Shown in pieces: positions 43,834 through 54,144 of a stretch of 64,000 nt of DNA. The notes under the pieces are model-generated. The model was not told the origin of the DNA and did not search any database. It saw nothing but the letters and a program-made list of their open reading frames with translations. The number at the start of each line of letters is the position of its first letter. The first letter of the stretch is position 1. Made by a program: the position numbers and the translations under genes. Origin of the DNA: Pseudoips prasinana (Eukaryota; Arthropoda; Insecta; Lepidoptera; Nolidae); contig OX621238.1 of assembly GCA_951640165.1 (NCBI GenBank), forward strand, positions 22,840,001-22,904,000, given 5' to 3'.

Positions 43834-45149
43834 TTACCGCCTATCTTCCATAAGCTGTAGGGTATGGTCGGAGATCTTTTTGGTTCCATTTGTATGGCGG
43901 GTTTTGTAGAAGTTAGACCCGGCCGTATGGACAGCTTCCACGAACCTGTCGTGGTATGTATCCACTTCTTCACAGTCTGCTAGGCATCCGAATCGGTTCT
44001 GAAGTTCGAGTTGAAAGGGTTCGGAGTTTTGGAGGTGGAACGGTAAGGCACGGAGCGTAGACTTCATCAGTCGGGACCTCTCGAGTTTGACATTTAGGTT
44101 CAATGAGCCTTTGACCAGTCTGTGATCGCTCCCTGTCTTAACCGCATTGATCACAGAGATATTATTGAATACTTGTCTCCTCGTCGACAGGATGAAGTCT
44201 ATCTCGTTTCTAGTTTTCCCATCGGGGCTCACCCAGGTCCATTTACGATGTTCCGGCTTCCTGAAGAAGGAATTCATCATAAAGAGACCCTCCTTCTCCA
44301 TGAAGTCAGCCATTATCTGGCCTCGGGGGTTCCGATCCCCGGTTCCAAATTGCCCCACTTTCAGCTCATCACCCATTCGTTTGCCCAGCTTTGCGTTGAA
44401 GTCCCTCATGACCACAGTGAAATAAGAGTTCGAGGTATGTATGGCTCTGGAAATGTCCTCATACATGACCTCGACTTCATCATCGGAGTATGTCGAAGTG
44501 GGTGCGTATACCTGTATAACCTTCAGCGAATACCGCCTGGTGATTCTGAGTATAAGGTACGCAACCCTCGTCGACACACTCTCGATTTTCACTAGGTTGT
44601 TCACGAGTGACTTGTGGACTATGAATCCGACACCACCTTGGGATAGTTGGTCATCCTCCCGGTAATAGAGCAGGTTTCCGGATTTCAGTATATCGAGTCC
44701 TCCCCTTCTCTTCGGACTTCAGATAATCCTATAATATCCCAATGTAACCTGCTCAGTTCTTCCTCCAGTTCGGTGATCTTCTCGTCGGACCGCAGTGTAC
44801 GTGTGTTAAACGTTGTCAGGGCCAGAGGTCGTCGTTTTTGGTAACGAGGAATCTGCCGGGGATTCTTAGCACCCGCTGCTCTGCCGTAACCACGGCTGTT
44901 ACCACGGCTGGGAATAGCAGGGCTGCCATGGACTGGGGGCCGCGGTTTGGTTGTGTCCATCATTTGAGGGGATTTGCCATAATCGCCACGCTTGGCAGAC
45001 GGATTGGCGATCGCAGTAAGGTGGACATGGTACTCAGGAGAACGCTGCTGCCCGTTCTCTGGTGTATATATTTCCCTCGGGACGACTTTTACGTCCCCCC
45101 ACGGGATGAGAGGGGGTGGCGATATTCTTAGGCCGTCACCACACAGCAA
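43834..45149 (-). pseudogene. RTE LINE copy A: 5' UTR and APE endonuclease
   Basis: The 5' end ('gtgtggtgacggcctaaga') has the sequence shared with the short RTE-derived elements. The endonuclease begins LALTTFNTRTLRSDEK..LSEVRREGE (44700-44830), shifts frame near 44700, and continues to 43834 with KVIQVYAPTSTYSDDEVE, VVMRDFNAKLG (GDFNAKLG expected; R replaces G), TWVSPDGKTRNEIDFIL and TGSDHRLV. A TAA at 43834-43836 separates it from the RT in the same frame. The endonuclease would nick the target DNA. Copy B has the same shift and the same TAA. Confidence 0.85.
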
Positions 45150-47036
45150 AAAAAATACAATACAAAAAATAAAATAAAATACTTAACAAAAATAAAATAA
45201 AATACATTGCAAAAATAAAATAAAATACATAACCAAAAAATAAAATACACTACAAAAAATAAAATACAACACAAAAAATAAAATATAATACGTTACACAA
45301 AATAAAATAAAATACATTACAAAATATAACATTAAATACATTGCAAATAATAAAATAAAATACAATACAAAAAATAAAATAAAATACATTAAAAATAAAA
45401 TAAAATACATTACAAAAAATAAACTACGATACATTACAAAAAATAAAATAAAATACATTACAAATAAAAAATTAAATACATTACAAACAATAAAATAAAA
45501 TACATTACAAAAATTAAAATGAAATACATTACAAACAATAATATAAAATACATAACAAAAAATAAAATGAAATACATTACAAAAAATAAAATGAAATACA
45601 TTACAAAAAATAAAATATAATACATTACACAAAATAAAATATAATACTTTACACAAAATAAAATAAAATACATTACAAAAAATAAAATAAAATACATTAC
45701 AAAACATAAAATTAAATACATTACAAAAAATAAAATGAAATACATTACAAAAAATAAAATAAAATACATTGCAAAATATAAAATAAAATACAGAAAAAAA
45801 TACGAAAAAAAAAAAAAAAAAAAAAAAAAATTACAAAATATAAAATAATATACATTGCAAATAATAAAATAAAATACATTACAAAAAATAATATATAATA
45901 CATCACAAAAAATTAAATATAATACATTACAAGAAATTAAATAAAATACATTACAAAAAATAAAATGTAATACATTACAAAAAATAAAATTAAATACATA
46001 AAAAAAAAATTAGAAAAAAAAATAATAAAATAAATTGCATTACAAAAAATAAAATAAAATACATTGCAAATAATAAAATAAAATTCAATACAGAAAATAA
46101 AATAAAATACATTACAAAAATAAAAATAAAATACATTACAAAAAATTAACTATAATACAATACTAAAAATAAAATAAAATACATAAAAAAAAAAAATACA
46201 TTACAAAAAATAAAATGAAATACATTACAAAAAATAAAATGAAATACATTACAAAAAATAAAATGAAATACATTACAAAAAATAAAATGAAATACATTAC
46301 AAAAAATAAAATGAAATACATTGCAAAATATAAAATAAAATACAGAAAAAAATACGAAAAAAAGTAAAAAAAAGTAATTAAATTAAAAAATATAAAATAT
46401 ATACATTGCAAATAAAAAAATAAAATACAATACAAAAAAATAAATAAAATACATTACAAAATATAAATAAAATAAAATACATTACAAAAAATAAAATAAA
46501 ATACATTACAAAAAATAAAATAAAAAACATTACAAAATAAAATAAAATACATTACAAAAAATAAAATAAATTACATTACAAAAAATAAAATATAATACAT
46601 TACAAAAAAATAAATATAATACATTACAAGAAATTAAATAAAATACATTACAAAAAATAAAATGAAATACATTACAAAATATTAAATTAAATACATAAAA
46701 AAAAAATTAGAAAAAAAAATAAAAAATAAATTACATTACAAAATATAAAATGAAATACATTGCAAATAATAAAATTAAATACAATACAAAAAATTAAATA
46801 AAATAAAATACATTACAAAAATAAAATAAAATACATTACAAAAAATAAACTACAATACAATACAAAAAATAAAATAAAATACATTAAAAAAAATAAAATA
46901 AAATACATAACAAAAAATAAAATAAAATACATTACAAAAAATAAAATGAAATACATTACATAAAATAAAATAAAATACATTACAGAAAATAAAATAAAAT
47001 ACATTACAAAAAATAAAATGAAATACATTACAAAAA
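45147..47036. repeat. 24-bp minisatellite array 2 (longest)
   Basis: About 1.9 kb of the same unit as array 1 and in the same orientation. Bases 46200-46320 hold five near-perfect 24-bp units with GAAATACATTACAAAAAATA. Interruptions include a run of about 26 A at 45805-45830 and repeated higher-order blocks (compare 45770-46080 with 46320-46760). It starts directly at the RTE 5' end. Confidence 0.9.
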
Positions 47037-47295
47037 ATTTGATTTTAAAATAAATGTGACGCAATCGGATGATCTGTGTGACATTGTCCCCAGATATTAT
47101 ATTATTATTATTATATTAATCTGCGTAAGTGTGCGTAGCCTTTATCTATTTCCCGATGAATACGATACAATGAGAGGGGTTATTACGGCACACACACACA
47201 CACACACACACATAAAAGTAATGAGACATTTATATCGGATGGTTCGGATCAAGATGATCGAACACGCCAATTGAATCAAACTTTTCATCATATAC
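47037..47295. other. Spacer with (CA)n
   Basis: Contains (CA)n at about 47190-47212. No gene. Confidence 0.5.
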
Positions 47296-47533
47296 TTGCT
47301 TGCTTATCGTATGGGTAGTGGTAACCCTAGTGTCAGAGTTGCTCAAGCCGCCCAGTAGGCCTCTGACATGGCTTAACGACTGTCGTCTAATGACTACAAC
47401 CGGGACCGACAGCTTAACGTGCCCACCGAAGCACGGAGACGCTCAGAAATTAAACCACTTTGGCGGTCACCCATCTATGGACTGACCGCGGGCCTAGCTG
47501 CTTAACCCCACCGATCGCTTACGGACCGGTGAG
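47296..47533 (-). mobile_element. 5S-rRNA-like SINE, copy 4 (best preserved)
   Basis: Minus strand: 'ccgtaagcgatcggtgggg', 'ttaagcagctaggcccgcgg', 'catagatgggtgaccgcca', 'gtctccgtgcttcggtggg' and 'cggtcccggttgtagtcat', ending 'atacgataagcaagcaag'. The A-box/box-C-like spacing is the same as in copy 1. Confidence 0.75.
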
Positions 47534-48209
47534 AGGTATATATATATATATACTATACTGTCGACAGTGTGTAATCCCTGTATGTGTAGACTGTCTAAAC
47601 AAGCGAACGTATGCGATAAGTCATACGCGGGAGATATCTGTCTGCCCAACACGGGTCACGTTCCAGTGAATAAAGGCCAAGCTGCCTTCGCAAACAGAAT
47701 CTCTCGCACTACGTGGGACGTGCTAGAGGCAAGCCTACTGTTACAGCATCTTGAGCTCACGTCTGTGATCGACACATATTATAAATCACCGAAACACACC
47801 CTATGCTCAAACTATTATGGCTATAGATTACTTAGATCTAGCAACTATCCGAGTATTCTCATATCCACACAAACAGGCATGCACGCATGTTACAACTTAA
47901 GTTGCCGAGAATGTTAGATTTAAGCTACCGTAACATTCCTCTCAGATAACGAAAATAACTGCGTAAGCTCAAAGTAATTGCTACTAGCGTAAAAATAACA
48001 ACAGCTTGTAAAACTGAATTACTGAGTTAATTCACAATCACATGTGTGGGATTTTACAATCAACGTTATCCGAATACATTTATAAAACAGTAATTACTGA
48101 TACACTCTTGATGACACATGACCTTGACAATGACTCTGAGTCATAGTCTCAGAATAAATATATAAATAAATAAAATAACTGACATTAATAATTCTAGGAA
48201 ATCATGGTC
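47534..48209. other. Unassigned DNA between SINE and duplication unit B
   Basis: A (TA)n run at 47539-47552 is followed by a less AT-rich stretch (47570-47900) that has a 116-codon frame without recognisable domain. It might be part of an LTR or another element; I cannot identify it. Confidence 0.4.
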
Positions 48210-48732
48210 AACTCATCATAACTCATGAGACTAATTGCATTGGTATTATTACTTTACCAATTATTATGACCTATGTTAAGATTAAATTAGCAGTAGTTTT
48301 GCATTTTCCGCTTCATCCTACAGGACTTGTGTGAAAACTATTTTCCGGCATATACAAGTGGTAGCTGAAATCCGGGGTAAGTTGTAGAAAATAGCCCATA
48401 TATTACTTTATTTTCACGAATCATTACTGAAACTTGGAACCGTATACTATGTTTAACTACAATTCCAATTAGGATGTTTATTTCCGTCATTTTTCTTCTT
48501 AGCAGTATTAATTAACTATATAGAAACCAAGGTATGAATATAGGATGTAATAGCATATTATGTTAATTTATTCTAGACGATCACGCGCCCAATAGAACTA
48601 AAAATAGACGTTCATGACTAACTAATCACGCCCAACTAAAATAAAACTAAATATTTTGCTAATTAAAACAAAACCTCACAGCAGAATATTAGCAGATTAG
48701 AGAGAGAGAGAAGTTAGGTAGAGTGGCAGACT

Positions 48733-50265
48733 TTACGACAGGGGGGAAGGGGGGGGGGTTGCTGCAATAGCCCTTTCCATTGCTCTTTGGGTGACCTTGA
48801 GCCACCTGATAAGGCTCATAGTGAGCGACCACGTCTCTGTTCCGTAAGTCATCACTGGCAACACACACTGGTCGAAGACTTTCGACTTTAGACACTGTGG
48901 TATTTGGGACGAGAAGATATTACGTAGCTTCCCGAACGCTGCCCAGCCGAGTTGGATTCTACGATTGACCTCCTGTTCGAAGTTGGACCTACCTAGTTGG
49001 ATGGTCTGTCCTAGGTAAATATAGTGCAGAGTCTCCAACCTTAACTAGAGTGGGTGCAACATGGATGTTCGACATCATTTTCGTCTTATCCATGTTCATT
49101 TTCAGACCCACTTGTTGAGAAACTCTACTGAGGCCATCGAGCATTGTACCGAGGTCGTCAAGGGTCTCAGCCATGTCTACTATATCGTCGGCAAATCTAA
49201 GCTGGGTGATGTACTCGCCATTGCCATTGATGCCGAAGCCTTCCCAGTCCGGAAGCTTGAAAACATCTTCCAATGCAGCGGTGAACAGTTTCGGAGATAT
49301 GACGTTTCCCTGTCTCACGCCTCGTTTCGAGTTTCGAGTTCTGGTCCTGACATCGGACTGACATGGTGGCGTTTTCGTTCAAACACTTTAACACCTGGAC
49401 ATACCGATAGTCAATTTGGTACCTTTGAAGAGACCACAGCACGGCCCACGTTTCGATAGAATCAAAGGCTTTCTCATAGTCTACAAACGCTAAGCATAAT
49501 GGCTGGTTATACTCCTCGGTCTTCTGTATAACTTGCCGCAGCGTATGTATGTGGTCTATGGTACTGTAGCCTTTTCGCTAAACCCGCTTGTTCGGGAGTC
49601 TAGAAGTCGTCAAACCTTCGTGCGAGACAATTCGTAATGATTCTCGAAAACAATTTGTATACATGGCTCAGCAGTGAGATTGGTCTGTAATTCTTCAATA
49701 GGGTTTTATTGCCCTTTTTGAAGAAAAGCACCACCACACTCCTGTGCCATGCTTTTGGCGTTTGACCTTCGAGTATGACGGAGTTAAATAACTTCTCAAG
49801 GGCCCGCAGGATCGGTTTACCACCCGCCTTCAGAAGCTCAGCTGTAACTCCATCATCACCTGGTGCCTTGTTGTTTTTCAGTTGATTGAGAGCCATCCTA
49901 ATCTCGTACAGGCTGACGTCCGGGATATCTTGGGTGTAGTGTCGGGTTAGTCTTGCTCTTGGATCTGAGGCATGGCTATTGACAGGAAGTCGCGTTGTCG
50001 TGTACAACTGTCTGTAGAACTTCTCGATCTCTCCTAGCAACTCAGCTTTTGACGTGACGATTCTACTATCCTCAGTCTTCAGCTTCGTATGTTGGCTTTG
50101 CCCAATAGACAAATCTCTTGCGAACAATTTAGAGCCTCTATTCCGCTCGATGGCCTCTTTAATACTAATAGTATTAAATTGGCGTGTGTCGCGAGTCAGA
50201 GACTTTGAGATTTGTCTGTTGAGCTGCCTGTATCTGGCAGCATCACATGAGGATGTTAGAATCAT
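48733..50265 (-). pseudogene. RTE LINE copy B: reverse transcriptase
   Basis: Same organisation as copy A: RT N-terminus (49600-50265), the same frameshift near 49580, motif region (48989-49318) and thumb (48733-49038). Here the catalytic motif is intact, QLRFADDIVDM, while the segment before RQGNVISPKLF is damaged by a private small deletion near 49323. The C-terminal end at the G-rich tract is identical to copy A. Confidence 0.85.
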
Positions 50266-51565
50266 TTACCGCCTATCTTCCATAAGCTGTAGGGTTTGGT
50301 CGGAGATCTTTTTGGTTCCATTTGTATGGCGGGTTTTGTAGAAGTTAGACCCGGCCGTATGGACAGCTTCCACGAACCTGTCGTGGTATGTATCCACTTC
50401 TTCACAGTCTGCTAGGCATCCGAATCGGTTCTGAAGTTCGAGTTGAAAGGGTTCGGAGTTTTGGAGGTGGAACGGTAAGGCACGGAGCGTAGAGTTCATC
50501 AGTTGGGACCTCTTGAGTTTGACATTTAGGTTCAATGAGCCTTTGACCAGTCTGTGATCGCTCCCTGTCTTAACCGCATTGATCACAGAGATATCATTGA
50601 ATACTTGTCTCCTCGTCGACAGGATGAAGTCTATCTCGTTTCTAGTTTTCCCATCGGGGCTCACCCAGGTCCATTTACGATGTTCCGGCTTCCTGAAGAA
50701 GGAATTCATCATAAAGAGACCCTCCTTCTCCATGAAGTCAGCCAACATCTGGCCCTGGGGGTTCCGATCCTCGGTTCCAAATTGCCCCACTTTCAGCTCA
50801 ACACCGATTCGTTTGCCCAGCTTTGCGTTGAAGTCCCTCATGACCACAGTGAAATAAGAGTTCGAGGTATGTATGGCTCTGGAAATGTCCTCATACATGA
50901 CTTCGACTTCATCATCGGAGTATGTTGAAGTGGGTGCGTATACCTGTATAACCTTCAGCGAATTCCGCCTGGTGATTCTGAGTATAAGGTACGCAACCCT
51001 CGTCGACACACTCTCGATTTTCACTAGGTTGTTCACGAGTGACTTGTGGACTATGAATCCGACACCACCTTGGGATAGTTGGTCATCCTCCCGGTAATAG
51101 AGCAGGTTTCCGGATTTCAGTATATCGAGTCCTCCCCTTCTCTTCGGACTTCAGATAATCCTATAATATCCCAATGTAACCTGCTCAGTTCTTCCTCCAG
51201 TTCGGTTATCTTCTCGTCGGACCACAGTGTACGTGTGTTAAACGTTGTCAGGGCCAGAGGTCGTCGTTTTTCGTCGGATTCTTAGCACCCGCTGCTCTGC
51301 CGTAACCACGGCTGTTACCACGGCTGGGAATAGCAGGGCTGCCAAGGACTGGGGGCCGCGGTTTGGTTGTGTCCATCATTTGAGGGGATTTGCCATAATC
51401 GCCACGCTTGGCAGACGGATTGGCGATCGCAGTAAGGTGGACATGGTACTCAGGAGAACGCTGCTGCCCGTTCTCTGGTGTATATATTTCCCTCGGGACG
51501 ACTTTTACGTCCCCCCACGGGATGAGAGGGGGTGGCGATATTCTTAGGCCGTCACCACACAGCAA
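50266..51565 (-). pseudogene. RTE LINE copy B: 5' UTR and APE endonuclease
   Basis: Matches copy A across the endonuclease (VVMRDFNAKLG, NEIDFILSTRRQVF, TGSDHRLV). It shares the frameshift near 51130 and the TAA at 50266-50268. Private differences include KRIGVELKVGQFGTED and loss of about 16 bp near 51275. Confidence 0.85.
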
Positions 51566-52065
51566 AAAAAATACAATACTAAAAATAAAATAAAATACTT
51601 TACACAAATAAAATAAAATACATTGCAAAAATAAAATAAAATACATTACCAAAAAATACAATTTATAAAATACAAAAATAAAATAAAATACAATCTAAAA
51701 AATAAAGAAAAAAACATTACAAAAAATAAGATAAAATACAAAAAATAAAGTAAAATACACTATAAAAATAAAATAAGATACATTACAAAAAATTAAATCC
51801 AATACAAAAAAAATTAAAATACATTACAAAAAAATAAATACAATACAAAAATTAAGTAAAATACAATACAAAAAATAAAGTAAAATACACTACAAAAAAT
51901 AAAATAAAATACATTACAAAAAATAAAATCCAAAACAAAAAAAATAAAAATACATTACTAAAAATAAAATAAAATACAATACAAAAGATGAAATAAAATA
52001 CAATACAAAAGATAAAATAAAATACAATACAACAAATAAAATAAAAAACATAAAATACATATAAT
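51565..52065. repeat. 24-bp minisatellite array 3
   Basis: Same unit and orientation as arrays 1 and 2 but more diverged (CAATCT, CACTAT variants). It runs from the RTE copy B 5' end to the poly(T) that ends the R1 fragment. Confidence 0.9.
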
Positions 52066-52068
52066 ACC

Positions 52069-53132
52069 TTTTTTTTTTTTTTTTTGATAAGGCAGGGGGA
52101 ATGCTAATGCATGCCACCCGCAAAAAGTGTCTGCGGGTGGGTATGTTGGACTCGCGCCGACTAAACCTAACCTGCCGTGGACTTCTTCTAGCGCTTGATA
52201 GGGGGAGCCCCGGGAACGCGGGTATGCTGCTCCGGTGCCCCGCTTTTGCGCCGTGTCCCAGATGGTCGGGACACGCACCCGGGGAGAGCTGTGGGTTGCC
52301 CTCCCCATTTGCCGACTCCTGCCAGTACGGCACAGCGACTGCGCCACAAACAGTTCGCTGTCTTCCCGGGGCTGCTTGCACGTGGCGGCAGTAGAGGACA
52401 CTTCTCATACTGCCACCGCAGCCCCGAGGGGAGTAGGGCTAACGGCTGCCGCCGCCGCCCCGACGCCTCCTCCGTCTACGAGTGGGGTCGGCTCGCTCCC
52501 GATCCCGCTCGGCGGCCTCCTTCTGGAGCATGACTGCTTCGCAGAAGGAGACCACGGCGTCCCATTTGGTGGAGTCACCAGCCAGCATCGTATACACGAC
52601 TGCTGGCGGCGAAAGATCCCGTCCGATCTCAGCGACCAGGACTCGTCTCTCGGCCTCCCAGGCCGGGCACTCCTCCAGCGTATGCTGGGCAGAGTCCAGG
52701 TCGCTCCCGCAATGGTGACAATGTGTCGTCGCTTCTCGGCCGATCCGGCACAGATACTCACCGAAACATCCGTGTCCGGTGAGTATCTGAGTCAGTCTGT
52801 AGGTGACGTAGCCGCCCTTCCTTCCCACCCAGGCCTCGAGGTGAGGCAGGATAGCACCGACGGCACGTTGGCGCGCGTTCAGGCGCAACTCAAGCCGTGC
52901 GCGCCACTGCGTTAGTACGCGCCGGTGTGCATCCCGCCTATAGGCAACGAGCGTCTGCTCTGGCGCCTCACCGCTCTCCCGGCGGACGCGGATCTCGGTG
53001 TAAACCATCGCGTCGACTGCCGCCAGGAGATCAAACGGCGGGAGGCGCGCCAGGAGTGTCGCCGCCTCAAAGGATACCGTCCGGTATCCTCGTGCGATCT
53101 GTATGGCCACCACACGCTGCAGACTGTTCAAA
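52069..53132 (-). mobile_element. R1-clade LINE 3' fragment with poly(A) tail
   Basis: Minus strand, with a T17 run at 52069-52085 that is the element's poly(A) tail, a 3' UTR matching the first copy's (about 52090-52438), and the ORF2 C-terminus. 5' truncated at about 53132, where the sequence joins array 4. It retains a 3' UTR segment of about 40 bp absent from the copy at 35.7 kb. Confidence 0.85.
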
Positions 53133-53146
53133 ATATTTATCATCAT
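52439..53146 (-). CDS. R1-clade ORF2 C-terminal piece (zinc-finger domain)
   Basis: Open to its stop. From SLQRVVAIQIARGYRTVS it follows the thumb and C-terminal domain of the 34.8-35.5 kb copy with few changes. The CCHC-type motif is intact here (CHHCGSDLDSAQHTLEECP), unlike the first copy. It ends in an Arg/Gly-rich tail (RRRRRRRGGGGSR). The first residues (MMINIL) come from array-side sequence. No RT active site, so no catalytic function. Confidence 0.8.
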   Translation of the reverse strand: MMINILNSLQRVVAIQIARGYRTVSFEAATLLARLPPFDLLAAVDAMVYTEIRVRRESGEAPEQTLVAYRRDAHRRVLTQWRARLELRLNARQRAVGAILPHLEAWVGRKGGYVTYRLTQILTGHGCFGEYLCRIGREATTHCHHCGSDLDSAQHTLEECPAWEAERRVLVAEIGRDLSPPAVVYTMLAGDSTKWDAVVSFCEAVMLQKEAAERDRERADPTRRRRRRRGGGGSR

Positions 53147-53160
53147 TATATCATTTATTA

Positions 53161-53374
53161 TTTTTTGTAATGTATTTTATTTTATTTTTTGTTGTGTATT
53201 TTACTTTATTTTTTTATTGTATTTTATTTTATGTAATGTATTTTACTTTATTTTTGTATGGTATTTATTTTTTTGTAATGTTTTTTACTTTATTTTTGTA
53301 TGGTATTTATTTTTTTGTAATGTATTTTACTTTATTTTTTGTATTGTATTTTATTTTTGTATTGTATTTTATTC
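53161..53374. repeat. 24-bp minisatellite array 4, inverted
   Basis: The same unit in reverse complement ('tttttgtaatgtattttatt'). It flanks the R1 fragment on the side opposite to array 3, which has the other orientation. Confidence 0.85.
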
Positions 53375-53495
53375 ATAGGATTCTAATACAGTATAAAGAG
53401 AAATTCATAGGACACTTATAACACAATCATGTACAATGGGTGATCTAATCGCATCAAGCGATTTCTTCCAGACATTAATTTCTTTATAAGACACT
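53375..53495 (-). mobile_element. LINE/SINE 3' fragment ('tctggaagaaatcgctt' family)
   Basis: On the minus strand 'gtctggaagaaatcgcttga' and 'gatcacccattgtacatg' match a 3' tail sequence that is very common in lepidopteran genomes. It abuts array 4. Confidence 0.5.
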
Positions 53496-54012
53496 ATCTC
53501 ATTTTCCCGTTGCTTAGTTATAAAATGAGAAGTTTGATCAGCTGGCCAATATAGAGATGTGTGGCTTAACTTATAACTTCTCATTTAATTTTTAATAAAT
53601 GCACGTAGATAAATAAATGGGTCTAATACTTTTCATGAACATAAAACAAACGCCCAATAAACTCGAAACGTACCTAAAAAGAATAAAAGTGGCTTACTTT
53701 ACATTTTTATTAAATAAAGTGGTTTTTATCCCGCTATGACATATTTTAGTTCATTCTATTTTGAGCCGTACTTGTTGCTTCGGGAACGGGAATAATAGGC
53801 GTGAAACTAACTGTTAGTCTCTTAATATTTTCTTCAGGTATAAGATAACTATCTAAAATATTACAAATATGTTTCCTCTAATTAATTAAGTTTGTCAAAA
53901 TGATAAACAACGCTATCTCGCACGCACTATACATAGGATATATATTTTATAGAATATAAAATTAGTGTCAGGACTTTCGTAAAAGAAGCATCGGAATTTT
54001 AGCTTGTGTGTG
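53496..54012. other. AT-rich DNA, nothing recognised
   Basis: No supported feature. Confidence 0.5.
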
Positions 54013-54144
54013 CTGTGTCTTTTATTGAGTACAAATCTGACCGGACTGTTTTATTTTATATTTATAAAATATAACTGGTTAATTATATTTTATAAATATA
54101 AAATAAAACAGTCCGGTCAGATTTGTACTCAATAAAAGACACAG
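54013..54144. repeat. 132-bp palindrome (MITE-like foldback)
   Basis: About 60-bp arms, essentially perfect, around a ~10-base centre. Outer part 'gtgtcttttattgagtac', then 'aaatctgaccggactg'. No relative elsewhere in the window. Size and structure fit a young foldback MITE, a snap-back repair product or an assembly error. Confidence 0.85.

Larger units (their letters stand above)
41767..45245. repeat. Direct segmental duplication, unit A
   Basis: Matches 48210-51655 (unit B) almost base for base, from 'aactcatcataactcatgag' to inside the 24-bp arrays. It includes about 480 bp of non-coding DNA, the RTE element and the array edge. Differences include a longer (GA)n run in A (42255-42272), a 10-20 bp difference near 42885 and another near 44845. 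Confidence 0.9.
48210..51655. repeat. Direct segmental duplication, unit B
   Basis: Second unit of the duplication, offset about 6.44 kb from unit A at the left end. It carries the same RTE lesions as unit A plus private changes. See unit A. Confidence 0.9.

Noticed and set aside
43622..44595. Plus-strand ORFs of 95-157 codons over the RTE copies
   Set aside because: They are antisense shadows of the endonuclease and recur identically in the duplicated unit.
37806..47036. CRISPR-like array
   Set aside because: The repeats are directly adjacent without unique spacers, the genome is eukaryotic, and no cas-like genes are present. They are minisatellites.
47567..47917. 116-codon plus-strand ORF with several cysteines
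   Set aside because: No recognisable domain, no comparable copy in the window, and codon use gives no support. It may be part of an unidentified element.
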